DNA of 64,000 nt from Hirundichthys speculiger (taxonomy: Eukaryota; Chordata; Actinopteri; Beloniformes; Exocoetidae), in NCBI GenBank assembly GCA_018398805.1, contig JAGFBZ010000853.1, positions 243,501-307,500 of the forward strand. Direction: 5' to 3'. Under the pieces are notes generated by a model. It was not told the DNA's origin and did no database searches. It saw only the letters and a program-made list of their open reading frames with translations. Below are positions 48,979-58,937 of this stretch, piece after piece (positions within the stretch are counted from its first letter, which is position 1; every line of letters starts with the position of its first letter). The position numbers and the translations under genes are program-made.

Positions 48979-51653
48979 ATGAACTGGTCTGGACTGGAGA
49001 GTCTGTTGAGCGGAGTCAACAAATACTCCACTGCATTCGGGAGAATCTGGCTGTCGATGGTGTTTGTGTTCCGTGTACTGGTGTTCGTGGTGGCAGCGCA
49101 GAGGGTGTGGGGTGATGAGAGCAAAGACTTTGTGTGTAACACTCGACAGGTAGGATTCATACAAAGAGACTTTCTGGAGAGGAAATAAGTTACATAATAC
49201 TGATGAGATCTAAAATCTATTGGTCCATTAAGTCAGGAATGTCAAACTCCAGTCCTCGAGGGCTGCTGTCCTTCACATCTTTGGTATTTTCCAGCTTCAG
49301 CACACCTGATTCAAATGAATGGATCACCATCGTGTTGTCATCCAGGTCTGCAGAGGTCTGTTAACGAGTCATTCATTAGAATCAGGTGTGCTGAAGCAGG
49401 GAAGATATGCAGGGCAGCAGCCCTCCAGGACTGGAGCTTGACACCCCTGCGTTGAGTTAAAGTTTAAAAAATAAAAAATAAAATCTTAAAGACACAGTTT
49501 TGGAATGAAAGTCCATTTTACGTAGTTAGAATTAGAAAAAAGGCTAAACCTTGGGTTTGTAACTGGGGGCGATCATAGTTTATAACCAAAAACTGAATGT
49601 AGCCAGCTATCTTTCCCCTTTGGTTTTTAGACTGCCATTCTTAGGCTTCTTGTATGTCATTTTCTGTCGCCCCCCTCAGGTTGTTGGAACGAGAACTGAT
49701 GAGGATGGGTGGGACTAAGACCCTTAAGATAGGTGGTGGGCAATTCCGGTCCTAGGGGCCCGCTGTCCTGCAGGTCTTAGATGTTTTCCTGCCACAACAC
49801 ACCTGATTCCACTGAATGAACCACCATCAGCTTGTCGTCCAGGTCTGCTCAAGACCGTTAACGATCCATTCATTTGAATCAGGTGTGCTGGAGCAGGCCA
49901 ACTTCTAAGACTTGCAGGACGCTGGCCCTCGAGGACTGGATTTCCCCACCCCTGCTGAAGATGCTATGCACATTGTCATTGACAATAAACCAATTTTTTG
50001 TGCCAGGTTTTTAAATTGTTCAGTTTTCTACCACAAACTATATAGTTTATGGTACAAAACAAACAAACAAACAAAGGGCTATTGAGTTGCCCATTGGCTT
50101 ACGTCTTCCCCTTAAATTCAACATCATTACTATCTATTTATCATGAGCGTAAACAAATAATTCTTAAACCAGTGACTGAGACCCATAAAATCAAAAATTA
50201 TGGAGCTAAATCATGAACATTTTGAAAATACACGATTTGAACCTGAAAACATAAAATCTGTAACGGAAAACAAAACAAAACAAACAAAAAAACAAAACAA
50301 GAACTCAAACCTTCAACTTCCAATTTAAAATTTTAGATTTTAATTTTTCATCTACAAGTTTTTGTTGTTGTTTTTTAAATAACAAAACCAATTCCCCTGA
50401 TTTAGCACATATAAACGAGGTGAAAAATTAGTTCAGTTTCTCAGAGACATGTGTCCTAATGGGACTACCTTTTAAAACTACATGTGTCGCCCCCTGTTTG
50501 CCATGAAATAGAATGCAGGTTTAAGGCATAATTAAGGTATAAGGCTAAAGTCATTGGTTTATGACCTCTTCATCTTGTTCAAGCTTGCCTGTGACTTGAA
50601 GCTTATCTCATTTGTCATTGGTAGGTTACAACCCTGGACAAGCAGTCAGTCCATCAGTGGACAAGCTGAAGAGTTTATTTTTTTAAAAAACTGTTCATTT
50701 AAACAATCTTGTGCTTAAACTGGCAGATTTTATTTCCCATAAGGAGTAAAAATGCTTTCATTGTCTTTTATTAATGTTTATCCAATACAGGTTTTAGCAT
50801 CATTATCTGTTGGAGCTGTACAGAGGATTTAAAACCTTATTTACAACCCTAACTGCATATCTTTGTTATTGTTTTGTATTTATCATCTCATGACACTTAC
50901 ATCAGCTCCATTTTGACTTCCAGCCTGGCTGTGTCAATGTCTGCTACGACCACATCTTCCCCATCTCCCACATCCGCCTGTGGGCATTGCAGCTGATTTT
51001 TGTCACCTGCCCGTCTCTCATGGTGATGGCTCATGTTAAATATCGGGAGGAGAAGGACAGGAAATATGTAGCACTGCACAACGGTTCTCATCTGTACGCC
51101 AACCCTGGTAAAAAGAGAGGGGGCCTGTGGTGGACGTATCTGCTGAGTCTGGTCTTCAAAGCTGGATTTGACACATCATTTCTCTATATCCTTTATCGGA
51201 TCTACCATGGATATGACCTGCCCAAGTAAAACTGGAAACTTATTTTTCCTCTCAGATGAAAACAAAAGTGTTCTCCCACACTAATCATCTGCTTTGCTCA
51301 TTTCTCTTAGGTTGTCCAAGTGTTCACTGGAGCCTTGTCCCAACACTGTTGACTGCTTCATCAGTCGTCCAACAGAGAAGAAGATCTTCATGTTGTTCAT
51401 GGTCGTGTCCAGTGCACTTTGCATCCTCATGTGTATCCTTGAGATGATTTATCTAATCAGCAAGCGCATCATCAAAGCATTAAAGAATAGACATGAGAAT
51501 GAAAGGCTCATGTTTGCTGAAAAACATGAGCTCACTACCATCGCCCCTCCCAGGTCCCAGTATCGAAAGACTGATCCAACGCTGGTAGAGAGCCAGCAAA
51601 GTTTAAACAGGAGGGAGAAGATTAAAGATGGATGTACAACCACGTTGCTGTAG
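48979..51653 (+). CDS. Beta-type connexin (gap junction protein), three coding exons
   Basis: Gap-junction channel subunit, four-pass plasma membrane protein, 271 residues. Exons are 48979-49149, 50924-51225 and 51311-51653, with borders CAG/GTAGGA, TTCCAG/CCTGGC, CCCAA/GTAAAA and CTTAG/GTTGTC. The start is the ATG of [21 protein letters not shown], the family's usual N-terminus; an in-frame ATG 11 codons upstream is not used by the family. Predicted membrane spans are at about residues 21-41, 76-97, 126-148 and 183-208. Both extracellular loops keep their three cysteines: C53, C60, C64 (CX6CX3C) and C162, C167, C173 (CX4CX5C). SRPTEKKIF before TM4 is typical. [13 protein letters not shown] and the MNWS start resemble GJB5/GJB3, which fits the neighbourhood of ptp4a2 and marcksl1; GJB7 is a weaker alternative. 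Oddity: coding introns split both extracellular-loop regions, while most mammalian beta connexins have a single coding exon. Confidence 0.93.
49233..49450. repeat. Palindromic MITE in connexin intron 1 (copy 1)
   Basis: The left end reads GTCAAACTCCAGTCCTCGAG and the right end CTCCAGGACTGGAGCTTGAC, which are inverted copies. Inside, CACACCTGATTCAAATGA is mirrored by GAATCAGGTGTGCTGAAG. It is a long imperfect hairpin of a kind common in teleost introns. No coding capacity. Confidence 0.7.
49735..49958. repeat. Palindromic MITE in connexin intron 1 (copy 2)
   Basis: Related to the copy about 500 bases upstream. It has the same inner palindrome (CACACCTGATTCC mirrored by GAATCAGGTGTGCTGGAG) and related ends (GTCCTAGGGGCCCGC against GGCCCTCGAGGAC). 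It is more diverged at its margins. Both copies sit in the same intron. Confidence 0.65.
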
Positions 51654-52089
51654 GACTAAGAATCCCAACACCACAGGATTGTGATGACTGTTGGCCAACG
51701 GGAACACTTTTAACTAATAATACTGATACAAGGGGTGTTCCTGCGTGATGTGGTTGGGCTGGACATGAACTGTTCACGATTCTCAGTTGGAAGCATTTGC
51801 ACCATTTCTTACTTATGAGGACTTGGAGTGGTTGGAAATCAGTTTTCTGCAAAAAAGACTTACAAAGACAAACACTTGCATCATGCCGGTTTTTACAGCA
51901 TGAGTGGATTCTGAACGTGGGGCATCACTGATCTTGAGTCAAAAATGTTTAAAATGTTTATTTAAATGTTCCACCATGTTGTAAATTTTGTATATGGACA
52001 TATTTAGTATTGTTTAAGAAAAAACAATCTTAACTGTCAGACTGCAGAAATAATATTATTACTTTTATCAAGTTAAGTTTAAGTTTGAG

Positions 52090-52905
52090 CTGGTTACTCT
52101 GTTGCACCTCACTGATGTAGAGAGGAATTTGTCACGCTCCTGCTGTCCTCTGGACATTGTTCCTGCTCAGGTGCTGAAAGAAGTCTTTACTACAGTTGGG
52201 CCATGTTTACTTTCTTTTATTAACATTTGCAGGGACAGTTCCAGGTATTTTTTACATATGCTGTTGTTGGGCCACTTCTTTAAAAAAAAAAAAAAATCTA
52301 GCCTTAATCCATCAGTGTTTTCCAATTTTGGACCTGTTTCTAACTTCAAAACGTACAAAACGCTGCTATTCGAATGTTGTCCAACACCTGACAACAGAGC
52401 TACATCACTTCTGCTTTAAGCTCCCTTCACTGGCTCCCAGTTCGTTTTAGAGTTGATTTTAAACTCTCGTAATGTTTGTTATTAAAGCAGTTCATGGTCT
52501 CACCACTCACTATCTATCTGATCTTTTAAACGGTGATCGACCAATCAGGGCTGTGCAGTCTGCTGAACAACATCTGCTCAAGCTTCTGATGTCTGAATTC
52601 AAACAGTGGGGTGATCATTCTTTTGCAGTAGTCTTTACCTCTGATTTACCTCTGCTTAAGTCTAAATTAGAGACACACCTTTTCAGACTGGCCTTTGGTA
52701 CCTAAAAGCTCTGTGACCTTTTAAATACTATTTGGTCTAGCTATGTTATGAATTAATGTTCAATGTCATTCATTTGTTTTTAATGTTTCCTTTAATGTTA
52801 GGTGGTTTTAATTATTTGTTTTCATATTGCACCATGGAAAGCACTTTGGCTTGGCTCTGGCTGTTGTAAAGTGCTGAATAATTAAAAGTTGATTAATTGA
52901 TTACC
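52090..52905 (+). mobile_element. L2-like LINE remnant with internal deletion
   Basis: Reverse-transcriptase pieces in several frames: SCPLDIVPAQVLKEVF, then a NFGPVSNFK segment joined directly to the 3' part (SLHWLPVRF-like and YLSDLLNGDRP). Much of the RT core is missing between them. It ends AATTAAAAGTTGATTAATTG, a typical tail. It lies downstream of the connexin. Confidence 0.75.
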
Positions 52906-53499
52906 AATAGGATCAAATTAAGACTAGGGATGGGATGAGCTGTTGCCTCGATCAACCATTGCGTTGTTCATAAAAGATGACCCCTTGTACTATATCTATC
53001 TATCCATCCATCCATCCATTGATTATCTGCACCCGCTCACTCGTATGCAGGGTCATGGTGATCTGCTGGAGCCTTGCACTCTGATAGCTTCTCTAAATTT
53101 ATGTTGTGGTGACCTTCTGATCAGATTCAAAGTCTCACATTTTTACTTCTAACCTTTCTTATTCTGTTGAGAGTTTAAGAAGTACTCGTGATGCTTATTG
53201 GTTTGTCGTTCACCGTGGGTCTGCCTGTTTGTTATTTTGTGCAATTAAAACGTGTATATTTAAAGAGTCTAAGGCCTAGTAAAAGGTCATTACTCTGGCC
53301 TGCTCCTGAACTGCCTGAGAAGTTACACCTTTCATGCTGTATGTGTTCAGTTCTTATCTTACTATGTAAGACCATGTCATAATGCCCATCCAACAGCTAG
53401 TTTACCGCACCATCTAACAAATCCAGTTAAAATGAGCAGCAGCCTCACAGTTGAAACTCAGTTATTAACTAAAATCACGTATAAGGTTCTCCTACTAGA

Positions 53500-53640
53500 T
53501 TAGATTAGATTCAGCTTTATTGTCATTACACATGCAAGGTACAAGGTGACGAGATACAGTTTAGCATCTAATCAGAAGTGCAAAGAGCAGCAAGTGCAGT
53601 ATATATAGTATATGCAGTATGTACAGATAATGATGAGAGG
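53500..53640 (-). mobile_element. LINE 3' tail fragment
   Basis: TTAGATTAGATTCAGCTTTA with TTGTCATTACACATGCAAGG is a plus-strand view of a common fish LINE terminus with a short tandem tail. It ends about 40 bases before the tandem duplication. Confidence 0.6.
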
Positions 53641-54790
53641 AGCAGTTATGTACTCTGGGCAGGAGTGACCACAAGAGCCACCATGCACTCCTGCCGTTTA
53701 AGGAACAAAAGGCCTAGAGAATGAAACTTTTTTAGATCCTGACATCCTTACAACAGCTGAAAACCCTGCATGTTGCACACCTTATGTGGCTAAAGTTACC
53801 AGTAGCTTTAACCATAGGGTTTTGAAATTCTGAAGGGACAATTCTAAACTGTGGAGAAGGTAATATGAACCAAACAACAATGGTCTGACTATAGGTTACT
53901 GTGCTTTCAGGTTGTCTTTTGTATGACTGTTTGCTGGTTAAATTCCTGAATAAAAGAGTGATCATGATTCACATTCCTTTTGAAAGATGTAACATTATGG
54001 CATGGCAACATGTCCTGTAAGTCTTATTCTGGGTCTGGGATGGTAGTTATTAGCCAGCATCTTACAGTAGACTACAGTTCATATACTAATAATGATACAC
54101 TTATCATTTGAAGATCAGGCAGTGATACTGACTTGGTCATAACAAGTCAGCTGACCAATGAGAACAGCTTTAAAATGACAAAAACAAAACATTTTCAAAA
54201 TGAGGTGAGCATGTAAGCCTGATCAGGCAGACCTAAACTATATATGCACATATCTGTAAGTGTTTTTTAAAATTTACATTTCCATTGTTTAGAGTGAGGA
54301 GAGCACAGAATCAGTGCATTCTCTTGTGCAAAATGTGAACTTGAAGCTGCAGTCTTTTAGGTTAACAGAGCTGAACACTCAAAATTCTATTTGAGATGAG
54401 AGAAGGACAACAACCTTACCTGTGCACACTTTGTTATGTCCGGTCATGCCCATGTACCACCTGCTGGCTGACAGTCACGTGACTGGCACAACGTTCTAGT
54501 CACGTGTTAATCGTGGCACACAACAGTTTCTGACTGCATGTGCGTCTCATGACCGTGTTTTTTTTTTTTTTTTTTTTTTTTACATTGAACTAAGAGCGAT
54601 GTGTTTTCCATCAAATCAAGTATCTATTGTTTAAATGCTTAAAAACTCGTATAACGTAAGGACAGTATGCTGTATGTGTGTATGCTGTATTCGTTCCGTA
54701 AACACCGAAAATGAATAATATGACGACAAAGTGCACATATATCTTAATACTTTTTTCAAGCGACAAGATACGAGAAAAGCGCTTAAAAGC

Positions 54791-54872
54791 CGACGAGGAT
54801 GGGATTCGAACCCACGCGTGCAGAGCACAATGGATTAGCAGTCCATCGCCTTAACCACTCGGCCACCTCGTC
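54791..54872 (-). tRNA. tRNA-Ser (anticodon GCT), copy 1
   Basis: An 82-nt class II tRNA. The acceptor stem pairs GACGAGG with CCTCGTC, with discriminator G. The A box is TGGCCGAGTGG and the B box GGTTCGAATCC. The anticodon loop CTGCTAA gives GCT, reading AGC/AGU serine codons, and there is a long variable arm. A TTTT Pol III terminator follows within a few bases (AAAA at 54785-54788 on plus). It is identical to the second copy. Confidence 0.97.
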
Positions 54873-55008
54873 CACTTATTATGCCGTCATCTCTGTGCGA
54901 CTCAAATCGACGCTACTTAAGCTGCAGAGACGGTGTTTGTGTCCACCAGAGGGAGCCACAGACCAACAACTTTCACCGACAATGTTGGTAAGAACCGAAC
55001 GTGACGAA

Positions 55009-55224
55009 ATTATGCCGTCATCTCTGTGCGACTCAAATCGACGCGGCCCCCCATAGACATATATAGAGATAGACGCCGCATCAAACGCTACTCCCTACTG
55101 GCGCTGACGAGATTTGGGGCCGCCATCTTGGACCGGTCACCCACTCCGCTCAGTGTTATTTGTTTGGCAGGTGTGCCGTCAATGTATTTAATCATACCTC
55201 ACGAAACTGATTTTCACGCGTTTT
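55009..55224. repeat. Divergent core of the left duplication unit with repeat insertion
   Basis: Between flanks that match the right unit, the left unit has unrelated sequence. It begins with a second copy of the 35 bases at 54879-54913 (now 55010-55044) and continues with a dispersed-repeat-like segment around GGGGCCGCCATCTTGGACC. The right unit has a different, AT-rich core at 57661-57947. Confidence 0.7.
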
Positions 55225-56213
55225 TTTTCTTTCGAGATGCCAATACTAGTAATCTTTCTATGAATGAAAGTATGAGCTGTCTTTATTTGTAATAAGAAGT
55301 TGTAACCCTCCAATCTAGAGTCAGTGTATGTTGAGAATGTGAATCACAAGGCAGAACACAAACATAGGGGATCAAAACATTTATTTACCCTTATTAAAAA
55401 TTACAATAAAACCATTGACATCTTCAAACGATAGCAAAATAAAGAGAACCAAAAATATTGGCCAAAACATATTTACAGAGACAGTTTGCAGATAAAAAGC
55501 TCACATTTTGTACACAACCCCAACCCCTGCATCACAGACTCAGAAATGTGAACACTGCAATACTCAAGAAGCTTGAATGTAGTTTTAGCCAGAAAAAGAA
55601 TCAAAATGCACGAACAAAGACATAGCTCTTTTCTCACCTCCCCTCCTTGATTTTCACTTTTCTATACATGACAAAATACTTGAAATTTTCAGGTAAAATG
55701 TAGGAAATGTAAAAATTAATAAGGTAATTTGAAAGATGTATGTGTCCTTGTAACAGTCATATCAAGTGAAGGAGATGGTCTGCACCGCTCCATGAACGGT
55801 GACAATTTTCTAGATCCCAAAAAAAAGATGAGAAAGAAATAGAAGATGTTATAGGGCTGCCACGCTGTTAAAAAGGATGCTTCTCCATGAATTGGGAAAA
55901 TAAGTCAGTATTCCTGATTCGCTCCACATCCAGTCCATTACCTTCGCCACACACCAGTCCCTGTGTGTACCATGGGGGGGGGAGACACAAGCCGACGCTT
56001 TCATCATGAGAGGGCCCGGTGAGATTCCGTCTGTCGAAGAACTAATAAAAGGCAGTGAACTGGTGGTTGAATCAGCAAGTGTGATATATTCCTTTGTCGT
56101 CTTCTTTTGTAGTTTTGTTTATAACTTTGAGGACGTGGCACGAGTCTCTCATATATATATATTTATATATTTTAATCTTGAAAAATCAGTTCAGGTGCCC
56201 CGGCAGGGTGCAG

Positions 56214-56330
56214 TCACTCCGCCTTGGCCTCGCCTTCGGAGGCTGCTGGTGTCGTGCCCTCGGCGGGGGCGGCGGCCTCTTCGGCGGGGGCAGCTTCTGT
56301 CGGTGGCGCCTCCTCCGCAGCTTTGGTCTC
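56214..56330 (-). pseudogene. Truncated marcksl1 3' copy (last 39 codons)
   Basis: It matches 58938-59054 with no length change and includes the stop codon. It lacks the splice acceptor, the effector domain and exon 1. It is a partial copy made by the tandem duplication. Differences from the gene include silent changes in the Ala/Glu-rich tail. Confidence 0.85.
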
Positions 56331-57442
56331 ATGCACTCCTGCCGTTTGAGGAGCAAAAGGCCAAGGGAATTAAACTTATTTAGACCCTGACATCCTTACA
56401 ACAACTAAAAATCTTGCATGTTGCACACCTTATGTGGCTAAAGTTACCAGTAGCTTTAACCATAGGGTTTTGAAATTCTGAAGGGACAATTCTAAACTGT
56501 GGAGAAGGTAATATGAACCAAACAACAATGGTCTGACTATAGGTTACTGTGCTTTCAGGTTGTCTTTTGTATGACTGTTTGCTGGTTAAATTCCTGAATA
56601 AAAGAGTGATCATGATTCACAGTCCTTTTGAAATATGTAACATTATGGCATGGCAACATGTCCCATATTCTGAGTCTGGGATGGTAGTTATTAGCCAGCA
56701 TCTTACAGTAGACTACAGTTCATATATTAATAATGATACACTTATCATTTGAAGATCAGGCAGTGATACTGACTTGGTCATAACAAGTCAGCCGACCAAT
56801 GAGAACAGCTTTAAAATGACAAAAACAAAACATTTTCAAAATGAGGTGAGCATGTAAGTCTGATCTGGTAGACTTAAACTATATATGCACATATCTGTAA
56901 GTGTTTTTTTTAAATTTACATTTCCATTGTTTAGAGTGAGCAGAGCACAGAATCCATACGTGCATTCTCTTGTGCAAAATGTGAACTTGAAGCTGCAGTC
57001 TTTGGGGTAAACTCTTATAACTGCAGAGCTGAACACTCAAAATTCTATTTGAGATGAGAGAAGGACAACAACCTTACCTGTGCACACTTTGTTATGTCCG
57101 GTCATGCCCATGTACCACCTGCTGGCTGACAGTCACGTGACTGGCACAACGTTCCAGTTACGTGTTAATCGTGACACACAACAGTTTCTGACTGCATGTG
57201 CGTCTCATGACCGTGTTTTTTTTTGTTTTTTTTTTACATTGAACTAAGAGCGATGTGTTTTCCATCAAATCAAGTTTTGTTTAAATGCTTAAAAACTCGT
57301 ATAACGTAAGGACAGTATCCTGTACGTGTGACACTTACAATTCGTTCCGTAAACACCGAAGATGAATGTATGACGACAAAGTGCACATATATTCTAATAC
57401 TTTTTTTTCAAGCGACAAGATACGAGAAAAGCGCTTAAAATC

Positions 57443-57524
57443 CGACGAGGATGGGATTCGAACCCACGCGTGCAGAGCACAATGGATTAGCAGTCCATCG
57501 CCTTAACCACTCGGCCACCTCGTC
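57443..57524 (-). tRNA. tRNA-Ser (anticodon GCT), copy 2
   Basis: Base-for-base identical to the copy 2652 bases to the left, with intact A and B boxes. A TTTT terminator follows (AAAA at 57437-57440 on plus). It lies in the right-hand unit of the tandem duplication, beyond the 3' end of marcksl1 and on the same strand. Confidence 0.97.
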
Positions 57525-58069
57525 CACTTATTATGTCGTCATCTCTGTGCGACTCAAATCGACGCTATTTAAGCTGCAGGGACGGTATTTATGTCCACCA
57601 GAGGGAGCCACAGACCAACAACTTTCACCGACAATGTTGGTAAGAACCGAACGTGACGAAATGTGAAATGTTTACTTCCCTTTATTTTTTCTTTGATTTA
57701 AGATACGTATAACTAATTCCGCTAATATTGGCAGTTACTTCAAATGCGGTAAGCTCATAAGCCTTAATTTGAAGGTTTATTTTTCCCATGAAGAATGAGA
57801 ATTAAAAAGCAACAGGCTGTGCTACATTAACAATGAATAACCCCACGGCTGGCTAGATCAGTTTAAAGGGAGCCTATTTTTTTTTTTTTTGCTGTCGTTG
57901 CTAAACAGTTTTTAATGTGTATGTTGATAGACATCCTTTCTAATCGAGATGCCAATACTAGTAATCTTTTATGAATGAAAGTATGAGCTGTCTTTATTTG
58001 TAATAAGAAGTTGTAACCCTCCAATCTAGAGTCAGTGTATGTTGAGAATGTGAATCACAAGGCAGAACA

Positions 58070-58937
58070 CAAACATAGGGGATCAAAACATTTATTTACC
58101 CTTATTAAAAGTTACAATAAAACCATTGACATCTTCAAACGATAGCAAAATAAAGAGAACCAAAAATATTGGCCAAAACATATTTACAGAGACAGTTTGC
58201 AGATAAAAAGCTCACATTTTGTACACAACCCCAACCCCTGCATCACAGACTCAGAAATGTGAACACTGCAATACTCAAGAAGCTTGAATGTAGTTTTAGC
58301 CAGAAAAAGAATCAAAATGCACGAACAAAGACATAGCTCTTTTCTCACCTCCCCTCCTTGATTTTCACTTTTCTATACATGACAAAATACTTGAAATTTT
58401 CGGGTAAAATGTAGGAAATGTAAAAATTAATAAGATAATTTGAAAGATGTATGTGTCCTTGTAACAGTCATATCAAGTGAAGGAGATGGTCTGCACCGCT
58501 CCATGAACGGTGACAATTTTCTAGATCCCAAAAAAAAGATGAGAAAGAAATAGAAGATGTTATAGGGCTGCCACGCTGTTAAAAAGGATGCTTCTCCATG
58601 AATTGGGAAAATAAGTCAGTATTCCTGATTCGCTCCACATCCAGTCCATTACCTTCGCCACACACACCAGTCCCTGTGTGTACCATGGGTGGGGGGAGGA
58701 GGGGGGCGACACAAGCCGACGCTTTCATCATGAGAGGGCCCGGTGAGATTCCGTCTGTCGAAGAACTAATAAAAGGCAGTGAACTGGTGGTTGAATCAGC
58801 AAGTGTGATATATTCCTTTGTCGTCTTCTTTTGTAGTTTTGTTTATAACTTTGAGGACGTGGCACGAGTCTCTCATATATATATATTTATATATTTTAAT
58901 CTTGAAAAATCAGTTCAGGTGCCCTGGCAGGGTGCAG
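58070..58937 (-). other. 3' UTR of marcksl1
   Basis: It runs from the TGA stop toward lower coordinates and includes TTTATT at 58091-58096 on the plus strand, an AATAAA signal on the gene's strand. Most of it reappears almost unchanged at about 55360-56213 in the duplicated unit. The exact cleavage site is inferred. Confidence 0.55.

Larger units (their letters stand above)
53683..56330. repeat. Tandem duplication, left unit
   Basis: Starts ATGCACTCCTGCCG and ends at GCTTTGGTCTC. It aligns nearly base for base with 56331-59054 except for a replaced core at about 55009-55224. It carries tRNA-Ser(GCT), a copy of the marcksl1 3' UTR and the last 39 codons of its exon 2. Confidence 0.93.
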
